A stretch of DNA of 64,000 nucleotides. It comes from Porticoccus litoralis. GTDB taxonomy: Bacteria; Pseudomonadota; Gammaproteobacteria; Pseudomonadales; Porticoccaceae. Shown here in pieces: positions 15,549-24,806 of the stretch. A program made the translations under genes and the position numbers. The notes beneath the pieces were generated by a model, which saw only the letters and a program-made list of their open reading frames with translations, searched no databases and had not been told where the DNA came from. How positions within the stretch are numbered: the stretch's first letter is position 1; every line of letters starts with the position of its first letter. The DNA lies in assembly GCF_030676955.1 (NCBI RefSeq), contig NZ_JAUUUU010000001.1, forward strand, positions 372,001 through 436,000, read 5' to 3'.

Positions 15549-17764
15549 CTTGTTTCCTCGGCTATCTTCAGCCCGGCATTGTTGGCCAACGCCACAAAAC
15601 CCGGGAATGATGTCGCCACGTTATTGCAATTCCGTATCAGTATCGGCCCGTTGGCCCGCAATGATGCCACGGCAAACGACATGGCAATGCGGTGATCGCC
15701 CAGGCTGTCTACTTCCCCACCGCCAATGGGACCACCGGTGATCACAATACCGTCCGGGGTCGGAACAGTTCTGACACCCAGTATTTCCAAGCCATCTGCC
15801 ATGGCCTGAATACGATCACTTTCCTTGACCCGTAATTCCTCGGCACCGGACAACACGGTCTCTCCCTCTGCACAGGCCGCTGCGATAAACAGTGCCGGAA
15901 ACTCATCAATGGCCAGTGGCACTTGATCTTCAGGGATGTGTATGCCGTGCAGGGGTGCATAGCGAACACGAATATCAGCGACCGGCTCCCCGCCCACCTC
16001 ACGGTAGTTAGTGAGCTCCAGGTCCGCGCCCATCATTTGCAGGATATTGATCACTCCGATCCTGGTCGGGTTAACGCCCACATGAGTCAAAGTGATATCC
16101 GACCCGGGTGCAATGGCAGCCGCCACCATAAAAAATGTGGCAGATGAAATATCTGAAGGCACATCGATAGGCGTGGCTGTCATTTTACCACCACCACTCA
16201 ACTCGGCCACGGCACCATGTCGCTCCACCGGGTAACCAAAACCCGTCAACATGCGCTCGGTGTGGTCTCTGGTCGGCGCAGGTTCAGTGGTTCTGGTCAT
16301 GCCCTGCGCATATAGACCCGCAAGCAGCACACAGGATTTCACCTGGGCACTGGCCATCGGCAATTTGTAATCGATAGCTTTTAGTGTCTGACCACCTTTT
16401 ATAAGCAGAGGCGGTCGTCCACCTTCTGCCGTTTCAATGACAGCACCCATCTGTCGCAGAGGGGCCGCCACCCTTTCCATCGGACGCTTCGACAGGGATT
16501 CATCACCCGTCAATTCAACATCAAATGCCTGTCCTGCCAGCAGTCCCGCCAGCAATCGCATGGAAGTTCCTGAGTTACCCAGATACAAGGGACCCACTGG
16601 AGCCTGTAAACCTTGCATGCCAACACCGTGGATGGTCACACGTCCATTGTCGGGGCCTTCGATGACTACACCCATATCCCTGAATGCCTGCAATGTGGCG
16701 AGGCTGTCCTCACCTTCCAGAAAACCGGTGACCTCGGTAGTGCCATTAGCCAAGGACCCCAACATGATGGAGCGGTGGGAAATGGACTTGTCGCCAGGAA
16801 CACGAATGTCGCCTGTTACTGCTTCAGCGGGAGCAACCCGATAATCGATGGTTTGTGTCATTGGTTCCAGATAGGCCTTGTTTTCCAGCATCTTGGCAAA
16901 ATGATTACGCGCTTCCCTGGCCCGGGTAAACACCCCCAGCAAATGGGCACTGTCCTTGTTTTTTATTGCCTCTTTGAGGCTGCTTACGTGATCGGTGAAG
17001 TTGTCCAGCACCTTTAACAGCGCATCGCTATTGGCCATAACGATGTCGTGCCACATCACCGGATCACTGGCGGCAATGCGGGTGAAGTCCCGAAAACCGC
17101 CGGCAGCATACCGGAATATTTCCCGGTTTTCTCGCATATGTGCCAGAGCGTCGACCAAGGTATAAGCCAGCATGTGGGGCAAATGGCTCGTAGCAGCCAG
17201 TACTTCATCGTGCTCGGGCACCGGCATTTCGCTGATCACAGCACCCACCCCCTGCCAAAGGTCTCGTACCCGCTGCAGGTGATCCGCACCGGTTTCGGGC
17301 AAAGGGGTTAAAATCACACGGTGGTCGTCAAACAATGATGAATTAGCCGCTTCAACACCACTTTTCTCAGATCCGGCTATCGGGTGTCCCGGGACAAATT
17401 GCTGAGGAATTTCGTTGTATGCATCCCGCACCGAGGCCACCACACTGCCCTTGACCGAAGCGACATCAGTGATAGTCACCTCAGGGGAAAGTATTGCTTG
17501 CAACTGATTCACGATGGCGGGGACTGTCAGGGTAGGAACGCCGATAAGCACCACATCCCCTTTGCCGAGCTCGCCAGCAATGTCTTCCAGGCTAGTCACA
17601 ACACGATCTACAACGCCGTTGGCCAGAGCCTTTTCAAGTGTCTCAGGATTACGTGAACTGCCTATGACTTCAGCGCAAAGGCCACGCTCACGAGCCGCTT
17701 TGGCCAGGCTACCACCTATCAGGCCAAGCCCCACCACTAACAGGCGTTGAATTCTGACAGTCAT
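15545..17764 (-). CDS. Fused prephenate/arogenate dehydrogenase and EPSP synthase
   Basis: A 739-residue bifunctional protein. Residues 1 to about 295 are a TyrA-type dehydrogenase: NAD fold LLVVGLGLIGGSLAKAA, DVASVKG, PGHPIAGSEKSGVEAA, and TSHLPHMLAYTLV with the catalytic His. From about 310 to the end is AroA, 3-phosphoshikimate 1-carboxyvinyltransferase: GDKSISHRSIMLGSLANG, LGNSGTSMRLLAG, SKRPMERV, EELRVKESDR and DHRIAMSFAVA. The same fusion occurs in Pseudomonas. The AroA half is closer to the CP4-like class II than to E. coli AroA (ASAQVKS, TRDHTE, VNPTR); Gly399 stands where CP4 has the tolerance-linked Ala. The start overlaps hisC by 1 base. Confidence 0.95.
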   Translation of the reverse strand: MTVRIQRLLVVGLGLIGGSLAKAARERGLCAEVIGSSRNPETLEKALANGVVDRVVTSLEDIAGELGKGDVVLIGVPTLTVPAIVNQLQAILSPEVTITDVASVKGSVVASVRDAYNEIPQQFVPGHPIAGSEKSGVEAANSSLFDDHRVILTPLPETGADHLQRVRDLWQGVGAVISEMPVPEHDEVLAATSHLPHMLAYTLVDALAHMRENREIFRYAAGGFRDFTRIAASDPVMWHDIVMANSDALLKVLDNFTDHVSSLKEAIKNKDSAHLLGVFTRAREARNHFAKMLENKAYLEPMTQTIDYRVAPAEAVTGDIRVPGDKSISHRSIMLGSLANGTTEVTGFLEGEDSLATLQAFRDMGVVIEGPDNGRVTIHGVGMQGLQAPVGPLYLGNSGTSMRLLAGLLAGQAFDVELTGDESLSKRPMERVAAPLRQMGAVIETAEGGRPPLLIKGGQTLKAIDYKLPMASAQVKSCVLLAGLYAQGMTRTTEPAPTRDHTERMLTGFGYPVERHGAVAELSGGGKMTATPIDVPSDISSATFFMVAAAIAPGSDITLTHVGVNPTRIGVINILQMMGADLELTNYREVGGEPVADIRVRYAPLHGIHIPEDQVPLAIDEFPALFIAAACAEGETVLSGAEELRVKESDRIQAMADGLEILGVRTVPTPDGIVITGGPIGGGEVDSLGDHRIAMSFAVASLRANGPILIRNCNNVATSFPGFVALANNAGLKIAEETR

Positions 17765-18879
17765 CAGACCGCGCCCCCATCTGACAGCAGCTGTGACAAG
17801 GTATTTAAAAAGCGTTCGTTTTCCTCGGGCAGACCAATGGAGACCCGCAGATGATTGGGCATGCCATACAGCGCAATGGGCCGGACAATAATGCCCTTCT
17901 GCAGCAATGACCGATAAAGTTCAGAGGCATCACCCGGCACCTGCACAGCCACAAAATTGCCGGCTGAAGGGATATAGTCCAGGCCAAGCTTCTCGAAACC
18001 TGAAGTCAGTTGCTGGTAACCTTGGCGATTCATTTCAATACTATTTTGCAGGTACTCTTCATCCGCCAACACCGCTTGCGCAGCGGCCAGGGCCAGGCCG
18101 TTGACATTGAATGGCTGGCGCAGACGATTAAGGATATCCGCCACATCGGGGTGGGAGACTGCGTAACCCACTCGCAGAGCAGCCAACCCATAGGCTTTGG
18201 AAAAGGTGCGGGTCACTACTAGGTTGGGGTATTGCTTGATGAGCTCAATGGCCGAACCATACCCGGCTTCATCAACATATTCAAAATAGGCTTCATCCAG
18301 CACCACCAGCACATGTGGCGGCACTGATTGAAGCAAGCGCTCTACCGAGCTCAACGGCGCCCAAGTGCCCGTGGGATTATTGGGATTGGCAATAAATAAA
18401 AGACGTGTCTGGCTGTCAACAGCTTCCGCCATGGCTTCGAGGTCATGACCCCATTGCTTTGCGGGGACAATCACCACGTGAGCATTCTGAGCAGTGATCA
18501 CCAGCTGATAGACAACAAATGCGTGCTCGGAGACCACCGCATTGTGCTGTTGACCCAGGAAGCCACGAGCCAGTAGTTCCAGCACGTCGTTAGAGCCATT
18601 ACCCAGGGTCAGTTGATTGGCACACACACCCAGTTGCTTTGCCAGTGCGTTTTTTAGGTAGTAGCCGTTGCCGTCCGGGTATCGCGCCCCGTCTTTCAAT
18701 ACCCTATCAACAGCCTCGCGAGCCTTGGTGCTGAGCCCCAGGGGGTTCTCGTTACTCGCCAGCTTTATGACATCTGATATCCCCAGCTCACGCTCCAGCT
18801 CCTCCACGGGCATGCCGCCCTGATAAGGTTGCAAATGCTGTACGCCGGGCAAAGCCAGACTTTTTAAATCCACGCTCAT
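17764..18879 (-). CDS. hisC: Histidinol-phosphate aminotransferase
   Basis: A 371-residue PLP-dependent aminotransferase of fold type I. Landmarks are IKLASNENPLGLSTKA, GNGSNDVLELL, FIANPNNPTGTW, DEAYFEYVD, and RTFSKAYGLAALRVGYAV with the PLP-binding Lys, with a C-terminal LRVSIGLPEENERFL. It acts in histidine synthesis and, lying between pheA and tyrA, probably also serves as an aromatic aminotransferase, as proposed for HisC2 in the same place in Pseudomonas (inference). It begins 21 bases after pheA. Confidence 0.95.
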   Translation of the reverse strand: MSVDLKSLALPGVQHLQPYQGGMPVEELERELGISDVIKLASNENPLGLSTKAREAVDRVLKDGARYPDGNGYYLKNALAKQLGVCANQLTLGNGSNDVLELLARGFLGQQHNAVVSEHAFVVYQLVITAQNAHVVIVPAKQWGHDLEAMAEAVDSQTRLLFIANPNNPTGTWAPLSSVERLLQSVPPHVLVVLDEAYFEYVDEAGYGSAIELIKQYPNLVVTRTFSKAYGLAALRVGYAVSHPDVADILNRLRQPFNVNGLALAAAQAVLADEEYLQNSIEMNRQGYQQLTSGFEKLGLDYIPSAGNFVAVQVPGDASELYRSLLQKGIIVRPIALYGMPNHLRVSIGLPEENERFLNTLSQLLSDGGAV

Positions 18880-18900
18880 AAATATTGTTCTTGATTGTTG

Positions 18901-19986
18901 TTACAACACGGCTTTCGGGTAGGAGCCAAGCACTCGGAGGTCGGCGACGATACTGCCCACTTCTGCGAGCACTGCCGATACATTGGGGGCATCCCTGTGC
19001 CCGAGAAAATCGATAAAGAACACATAGGTCCACTTACCGGTCCGCGATGGGCGGGTTTCCACCCGAGTCAAATCAACGCCATTGCGGTGAAAGGGCTCCA
19101 GCAGGTTGTGCAGGGCTCCGGGTTCATTGCGCACGGCAACGATGATCGAGGTCTTGTCATCACCGCTAGGGGGAATACTGTCCCGGCCAATGATAAGGAA
19201 ACGGGTTGAGTTATCCGGTCGATCCTCGATTTTTTCATTCAGTTTGGTCAGACCGTAAAGCTCAGCCGCCATGTCCCCGGCAATTGCCGCACTGTTCCAC
19301 TCCCCTTTGATGCGCTTGGCCGCCTCTGCATTGCTACTGACGGCGATTCGCTCCGCTTTGGGGTAGTGCCCATCGAGCCACTGGCGACACTGGGCCAAGG
19401 ACTGGGAGTGAGAATAAACACGAGTAATGTGGTCGCTGTGGGTATTGGGCCCAACCAGCAGATGGTGGTGAATACGCAATTCCACTTCACCACAAATATT
19501 CAGGGTGGAATCAAGAAAGGTATCCAGGGTGTGATTGATCATGCCTTCGGTAGAATTTTCTACCGGCACCACACCATAGTTCACCGCGCCAGCAGCCACT
19601 TCTCGAAAAACCTCATCAATGGCCCCCAAGGGCACGGTGACGGCGGAATGACCAAAATGCTTGAGTGCGGCTTCTTGTGTAAAAGTGCCTTCAGGGCCAA
19701 GGAAAGCCACCTTGACGGGCTGCTCCAGGGCCAGGCAGGCAGACATGATTTCGCGAAACAGCCGTGCCATCTCTTCGTTATCCAGCGGGCCCTGATTTTT
19801 CGCCATGATATGGCGTAATACCTGCGCTTCCCGTTCGGGCCGATAAAAGACGGCATCGCCCGCAGACTGTTTGACTTCCGCCACCTGCTGGGCACATCTG
19901 GCCCGCTCGCTGATCAACGCGAGGATCTGGTCATCAATACTGTCAATCTGATCGCGTAACCGGGTCAGTTGTTTATCATCTGCCAT
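18901..19986 (-). CDS. pheA: Chorismate mutase / prephenate dehydratase (P-protein)
   Basis: A 361-residue bifunctional enzyme of phenylalanine synthesis. Residues 1 to about 90 are an AroQ-type chorismate mutase (LTRLRDQIDSIDDQILALI, RPEREAQVLRHI). Prephenate dehydratase follows (VAFLGPEGTFTQEAALKHFG, VPVENSTEGMINHTLDTF, NSTRFLIIGR). The C-terminal ACT domain carries the allosteric loops GALHNLLEPF and VETRPSRTGKWTYVFFIDF, so feedback inhibition by phenylalanine is expected. It starts 12 bases after gyrA; in Pseudomonas serC lies between the two. Confidence 0.97.
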   Translation of the reverse strand: MADDKQLTRLRDQIDSIDDQILALISERARCAQQVAEVKQSAGDAVFYRPEREAQVLRHIMAKNQGPLDNEEMARLFREIMSACLALEQPVKVAFLGPEGTFTQEAALKHFGHSAVTVPLGAIDEVFREVAAGAVNYGVVPVENSTEGMINHTLDTFLDSTLNICGEVELRIHHHLLVGPNTHSDHITRVYSHSQSLAQCRQWLDGHYPKAERIAVSSNAEAAKRIKGEWNSAAIAGDMAAELYGLTKLNEKIEDRPDNSTRFLIIGRDSIPPSGDDKTSIIVAVRNEPGALHNLLEPFHRNGVDLTRVETRPSRTGKWTYVFFIDFLGHRDAPNVSAVLAEVGSIVADLRVLGSYPKAVL

Positions 19987-19998
19987 GCTTGCTGCCCG

Positions 19999-22557
19999 TC
20001 ACTCCGTCGTTTCTTCATCAAAAGGCTGTTCCTGCTCTTCAATACGTGCCAGACCCACCAGCGATTCGCCCTCCTTGAGGCGAATGGTTCTCACACCCTG
20101 GGTATTGCGGCCAAGTACGGATATCTCTTCACTGCGGGTGCGAACCATGGTGCCCTGATCTGAAATCAGCATAATTTCGTCACCGTCAAACAACTGCACA
20201 GCACCCACCAACGGGCCGTTGCGCTCGCTGGCCTGAATAGCGATCATGCCCTTACCGCCACGACCCTTGGTGGGGAATTCAGACAGCGCCGTACGCTTGC
20301 CATAACCCTTTTCAGACACCGTCAGCACATAGCCCTTCTGCTGGGGAATCACCATCGACAACACCTGATGCTCTTCCGGCAGGCGCATACCGCGCACACC
20401 CTTGGAAACCCTGCCCATGGCACGAACGTCTTCTTCGGCAAAGCGCACAGCCTTGCCTTCACTACTGAACAGCATCACATCACAGCTGCCATCGGTGATG
20501 GCAGTGCCCACCAGGTGATCGCCCTCCACCAAATCAACAGCACGCAAACCGACGCTGCGGGGACGTGAAAACTGATCCAGAGAGGTTTTCTTTACCGTGC
20601 CATTGGCCGTGGCCATGATCACGTAACGGTCTGCACTGTACTCCTCCACTGGCAGGATAGACGTGATGCGCTCATCGTCATCTAGCGGCAGCAGATTCAC
20701 CATCGGACGGCCACGGGAATTACGGCCCGCCAAGGGGATTTGATAAACCTTTAGCCAGTAAACCTTACCGGCACTGGTAAAACACAACACTGTGGTGTGG
20801 GTATTGGCAATCAGCAGGTGCTCGACGAAGTCCTCGTCTTTTACGGCAGTCGCTGATTTGCCCATACCACCGCGGCGCTGGGCCTGGTAATCGCTGAGGG
20901 GTTGTGTCTTCGCATAACCGCCGTGGGAAATCGTTACCACGCGGTCTTCTTCAGTAATCAGGTCTTCAATGGTGAGATCGTGCTGAGACTCAATAATCTC
21001 AGTACGGCGATCGTCGCCAAATTCTTCACTGACCGCTTTCAGCTCCTCGCGAATCACCTCCATCAGGCGATCGTGAGAACCGAGAATCGACAGGTATTCT
21101 GCTATTTCCTCCAGCTTTTCCTGATACTCGGTGAGCAACTTGTCGTGCTCCATGCCAGTCAGGCGGTGCAGGCGCAACTCCAGAATGGCCTGAGCCTGGG
21201 CCGGGGACAGGTAGTATTTACCCTCCCGCATGCCGAATTGAGGCTCCAGATCTTCCGGGCGACAGGCATCACTGCCGGCGCGCTCCAGGAACTGGCTCAC
21301 TGCAGCAGCTGGCCAACCCTCAGCGATCAGTCGCTCCTTAGCCTCCGCAGGGGTCGGCGAGGACTTGATCAGCTCAATCACCGGATCGATATTGGCAATG
21401 GCCACCGCCAGGCCTTCCAGAATATGGCCGCGTTCGCGGGCCTTGCGCAACAGGTAAACCGTACGGCGGGTCACCACCTCGCGGCGATGGCGCACAAACG
21501 CCTCAAGCATCTCCTTGAGATTGAGGGTACGAGGCTGGTCATCAACCAGCGCCACCATGTTGATGCCGAACACGTTCTGCAGCTGGGTTTGGGCGTAGAG
21601 ATTGTTGAGCACTACCTCACCCACGTCACCGCGCTTGATCTCAATGACCACGCGCAGGCCATCCTTGTCAGATTCATCGCGAAGTTCGGAAATCCCTTCG
21701 AGCTTTTTCTCTTTAACCAGCTCGGCAATACGCTCTATCAGGCGAGCCTTGTTCAGTTGGTAGGGGATCTCATTGATGATGATGGTCTCGCGACCCGTCT
21801 TTTCGTTGGTTTCCACTTCTGCACGGGCGCGTACATAAATGCGACCCCGGCCCGTGCGATAAGCCTGCAGAATACCCGCCTTGCCATTAATAATTGCAGC
21901 GGTAGGAAAGTCCGGGCCAGGGATATACTCCATCAACTCGTCAATAGAGATATCCGCGTTATCAATCAGCGCCAAACAACCGTTGACCACCTCTTTCAGA
22001 TTGTGGGGCGGAATGTTGGTAGCCATGCCCACGGCGATGCCGGAAGAACCGTTAACCAGCAGGTTGGGCACCCGGGTGGGTAACACCTCAGGGATCAGTT
22101 CGGTGCCGTCATAGTTTTCCACATAGTCGACGGTCTCCTTATCGAGGTCCGCCAACAACGAATGGGAAATCTTCGACATACGAATTTCGGTGTAACGCAT
22201 GGCCGCGGCTGAGTCGCCATCGATGGAGCCAAAGTTTCCCTGGCCATCCACCAGCATGTAACGCAGCGAGAACGGCTGCGCCATACGCACAATCGTGTCG
22301 TAAACAGCGGAATCACCGTGGGGGTGATATTTACCAATCACGTCACCCACAACCCGTGCCGACTTCTTGTAGGGTTTATTCCAGTCGTTATTCAGCACGT
22401 TCATGGCAAACAGCACTCGACGATGCACCGGCTTTAGGCCATCGCGTACATCGGGCAACGCTCTACCGACGATGACGCTCATGGCGTAATCGAGGTACGA
22501 CTGGCGCAGTTCGTCTTCAATATTGACGGGCAGGACTTCTCTAGCTAATTCACCCAT
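19999..22557 (-). CDS. gyrA: DNA gyrase subunit A
   Basis: The 852-residue breakage-reunion subunit of DNA gyrase. From the ATG at 22557 the numbering equals that of E. coli: Ser83 and Asp87 in GDSAVYDTI (the quinolone-sensitive residues), and catalytic Tyr122 in AAAMRYTEIRM. The C-terminal DNA-wrapping beta-pinwheel contains the GyrA box QRRGGMG, with Met in place of the common Lys, and ends in an acidic tail. An in-frame TTG at 22569 sits directly on the AAGGGGA sequence and is less likely to be the start. A predicted extended -10 promoter and a large 5' stem-loop lie upstream. Confidence 0.98.
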   Translation of the reverse strand: MGELAREVLPVNIEDELRQSYLDYAMSVIVGRALPDVRDGLKPVHRRVLFAMNVLNNDWNKPYKKSARVVGDVIGKYHPHGDSAVYDTIVRMAQPFSLRYMLVDGQGNFGSIDGDSAAAMRYTEIRMSKISHSLLADLDKETVDYVENYDGTELIPEVLPTRVPNLLVNGSSGIAVGMATNIPPHNLKEVVNGCLALIDNADISIDELMEYIPGPDFPTAAIINGKAGILQAYRTGRGRIYVRARAEVETNEKTGRETIIINEIPYQLNKARLIERIAELVKEKKLEGISELRDESDKDGLRVVIEIKRGDVGEVVLNNLYAQTQLQNVFGINMVALVDDQPRTLNLKEMLEAFVRHRREVVTRRTVYLLRKARERGHILEGLAVAIANIDPVIELIKSSPTPAEAKERLIAEGWPAAAVSQFLERAGSDACRPEDLEPQFGMREGKYYLSPAQAQAILELRLHRLTGMEHDKLLTEYQEKLEEIAEYLSILGSHDRLMEVIREELKAVSEEFGDDRRTEIIESQHDLTIEDLITEEDRVVTISHGGYAKTQPLSDYQAQRRGGMGKSATAVKDEDFVEHLLIANTHTTVLCFTSAGKVYWLKVYQIPLAGRNSRGRPMVNLLPLDDDERITSILPVEEYSADRYVIMATANGTVKKTSLDQFSRPRSVGLRAVDLVEGDHLVGTAITDGSCDVMLFSSEGKAVRFAEEDVRAMGRVSKGVRGMRLPEEHQVLSMVIPQQKGYVLTVSEKGYGKRTALSEFPTKGRGGKGMIAIQASERNGPLVGAVQLFDGDEIMLISDQGTMVRTRSEEISVLGRNTQGVRTIRLKEGESLVGLARIEEQEQPFDEETTE

Positions 22558-22579
22558 GCTGGTGCTCAATCCCCTTTAT

Positions 22580-22620
22580 GCTTGTTTTGTGCCGAGGCGC
22601 CAAATAGCGCCAAAACAAGC
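22580..22620 (-). other. Inverted repeat in the gyrA 5' leader
   Basis: Two perfect 10-base arms, GCTTGTTTTG (22580-22589) and CAAAACAAGC (22611-22620), enclose a smaller GCGC/GCGC hairpin (22597-22600 with 22607-22610). With transcription from the extended -10 at 22626-22634 it would form the very 5' end of the gyrA message. It may act on mRNA stability or as a protein operator; the sequence does not decide. Confidence 0.6.
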
Positions 22621-22625
22621 GCGCG

Positions 22626-22634
22626 ATCATACCA
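22626..22634 (-). promoter_or_regulatory. Predicted extended -10 promoter of gyrA
   Basis: On the minus strand TGG-TATGAT forms an extended -10 element (TATGAT at 22631-22626). No good -35 hexamer is seen 17 bases upstream, which fits an extended -10 promoter and is also common for supercoiling-sensitive gyrase promoters. Confidence 0.4.
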
Positions 22635-22668
22635 TAAAACCGGCCCGCGACGCCTCTGTATCCCTTTG

Positions 22669-22697
22669 TTTAACGATCTTTTTTCTGCGGGTATACT
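22669..22697 (+). promoter_or_regulatory. Candidate sigma-70 promoter of the mtaD operon
   Basis: TTTAAC (22669-22674), 17 bases, then TATACT (22692-22697), about 35 bases before the mtaD start. The -10 is good and the -35 is weak. Confidence 0.4.
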
Positions 22698-22732
22698 GCC
22701 CTGCCCCAAGGCCGTTACAGGATCGCCGAACC

Positions 22733-24055
22733 ATGACCAATGAACCCATCGATTTGCTGATTTCAGCGCGCTGGATTATTCCGGTCATTCCCGAGGATCA
22801 GGTCTATGAAGATTGCAGCGTCGCCATCGACGGCGGCAACATCACTGCCCTGTTACCTTCGGCAGAGGCAAAGCGCAAATACAGCCCCCGCCAGCAGGTG
22901 GAACTCGGCAACCACGTGCTGATACCGGGGCTGGTCAATGCCCACGGCCATGCCGCCATGACTTTACTGCGCGGCTTCGCAGATGACTATCCGCTCAAAA
23001 CCTGGCTCGAAGAGCACATCTGGCCAGCAGAAATGCGCTGGGTGAACGAAGAATTCGTTCAGGACGGTACAGAACTGGCCATTGCAGAGATGATTCGCAG
23101 TGGCACCAGCTGTTTTTCCGATATGTATTTCTTCCCGGAGAGTTCTGCCAAAGCGGCGATACAAGCGGGTATGCGCAGCCAGATTGCCTTTCCGGTTTTT
23201 GATTTTCCTTCACCATGGGGGCGCGGCCCCGACGAATACATCCACAAAGGTTTGCAGCTTAGAGACGACTACAAGGGTCGCGAACTGATCAGGATAGCTT
23301 TTGGTCCCCATGCACCCTACACCGTGAGCGATGAACCGCTGCGCAAAATTGCCACGTACTCCGAGGAGCTGGAGACCTCTGTTCAGATTCACCTCCACGA
23401 AACAGCAGAGGAAGTCGCCACCAGTATCAAACAATATGGCGTGCGACCCATCCAACGCCTGAAAGAGCTGGAATTCTTCTCACCACTCACCCAGTGCGTA
23501 CATATGACCACGCTGGACGACACGGACATAGAAACCATCGCCGCATTCAATGCCCAGGTAATTCACTGTCCACAGTCCAACCTGAAATTGGCCAGCGGAT
23601 TGTGCCCGACAGCAAAATTACTGCGGCAAGGCATCAATGTGGCATTGGGTACAGATGGCGCGGCCAGCAATAATGACCTGGATATGTTCGGCGAGCTCAA
23701 TACGGCAACCCTGGTCGCCAAAGCTGTAGCCGGCGACCCCACTGTCGTCGATGCTCACCAGGCACTGCGCCTGGCCACCATTAACGGCGCCCGCGCCTTG
23801 GGCTGGGCTGACCATATTGGCAGTATCGAACCCGGCAAGGCGGCGGATCTGGCCGCAGTCGCACTGGGGACAATTGAAACCGAACCGCTGTATAATCCGG
23901 CCTCTCAACTGGTCTACACTCAGTCAGGCAGTCGAGTCAGTCATGTCTGGGTCAACGGCACAGTCCTAATGGCAGGCCGACAATTGCTGACCGTCAATGA
24001 AATGGAAGTACTGACCAAGGCCAAACTGTGGCGCCGCAAACTGGTTGATGCGTAA
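22733..24055 (+). CDS. mtaD: 5-methylthioadenosine / S-adenosylhomocysteine deaminase (TRZ/ATZ family)
   Basis: A 440-residue amidohydrolase. The metal site shows as VNAHGHAAMTLLRG (His71, His73), HLHETAEEV, HMTTLDD and GTDGAASNNDLDMF, the arrangement of the MTA/SAH deaminase branch of the TRZ/ATZ family. The enzyme deaminates methylthioadenosine to methylthioinosine in the purine and methionine salvage route of Pseudomonas. I start at 22733, giving the usual DLLISARWIIPV N-terminus; a longer frame extends into the gyrA leader and is rejected. In Pseudomonas mtnA lies between gyrA and this gene; it is missing here. Confidence 0.92.
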   Translation: MTNEPIDLLISARWIIPVIPEDQVYEDCSVAIDGGNITALLPSAEAKRKYSPRQQVELGNHVLIPGLVNAHGHAAMTLLRGFADDYPLKTWLEEHIWPAEMRWVNEEFVQDGTELAIAEMIRSGTSCFSDMYFFPESSAKAAIQAGMRSQIAFPVFDFPSPWGRGPDEYIHKGLQLRDDYKGRELIRIAFGPHAPYTVSDEPLRKIATYSEELETSVQIHLHETAEEVATSIKQYGVRPIQRLKELEFFSPLTQCVHMTTLDDTDIETIAAFNAQVIHCPQSNLKLASGLCPTAKLLRQGINVALGTDGAASNNDLDMFGELNTATLVAKAVAGDPTVVDAHQALRLATINGARALGWADHIGSIEPGKAADLAAVALGTIETEPLYNPASQLVYTQSGSRVSHVWVNGTVLMAGRQLLTVNEMEVLTKAKLWRRKLVDA

Positions 24056-24098
24056 CCAGTTCAGCTCCCAATTAACCAGAACACACCCGGAACAACCG

Positions 24099-24806
24099 AT
24101 GCCCGCACCCAATGTAGACCGCGCTGAAATTGCCAAATTTGAAGCTTTGGCTAGCCGCTGGTGGGACCGGGAAAGTGAATTCAAACCCCTGCATGACATC
24201 AACCCGCTGCGTGCCAACTGGATTGATGAACGCTCCCCGGTTGCGGAATGCAAATTGCTTGATGTCGGCTGTGGCGGGGGCATTCTCGCCGAGGCGATGG
24301 CCCACCGAGGCGCAGATGTGACTGGCATTGATATGGGGGAAGCCCCGCTGGCCGTGGCCCAGTTACATGGCCTGGAAAGTGGCATTGCCGTCAATTACCA
24401 GCGCTGTACCGCTGAAGAAATGGCGGAACAACAACCCGAAACCTTTGATGTTGTCACCTGCCTGGAAATGCTGGAGCATGTGCCGGACCCACTTTCCGTC
24501 ATCAAAGCCTGCTCCCGACTGGTCAAACCTGGCGGCCACCTGTATTTTTCCACCATCAACCGCAATCCGAAGTCATACCTGTTCGCCGTTGTCGGCGCGG
24601 AATACCTGCTGAGAATGTTGCCCAAGGGTACCCATGAATACAGCAAATTCATTCGCCCTTCCGAGCTTGGCATCTGGATACGCGACTGCGGGTTGGAACT
24701 GCAGGATATGACAGGGCTGGTTTATAACCCTTTTTCACGTCGCTACCGTCTTGATGAGCGCGATGTGGACGTCAACTACATGGTTTACGCCCGCAAACCT
24801 GCCTGA
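24099..24806 (+). CDS. ubiG: Ubiquinone biosynthesis O-methyltransferase
   Basis: A 235-residue SAM methyltransferase carrying out both O-methylations of ubiquinone synthesis. Diagnostic are VDRAEIAKFEALASRWWDRE at the N-terminus, HDINPLRANWI, motif I LLDVGCGGGILAEAMA, and CLEMLEHVPDP. The ATG at 24099 gives the family's normal N-terminus; a frame from 24045 would overlap mtaD. It overlaps the following phosphatase gene by 1 base. Confidence 0.96.
   Translation: MPAPNVDRAEIAKFEALASRWWDRESEFKPLHDINPLRANWIDERSPVAECKLLDVGCGGGILAEAMAHRGADVTGIDMGEAPLAVAQLHGLESGIAVNYQRCTAEEMAEQQPETFDVVTCLEMLEHVPDPLSVIKACSRLVKPGGHLYFSTINRNPKSYLFAVVGAEYLLRMLPKGTHEYSKFIRPSELGIWIRDCGLELQDMTGLVYNPFSRRYRLDERDVDVNYMVYARKPA

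Noticed and set aside
20902..22083. A 393-codon open frame on the plus strand
   Set aside because: It is fully antisense to gyrA, has a low-complexity, Leu/His/Gln-rich composition and no family features; it is a shadow of the gyrA codon pattern.
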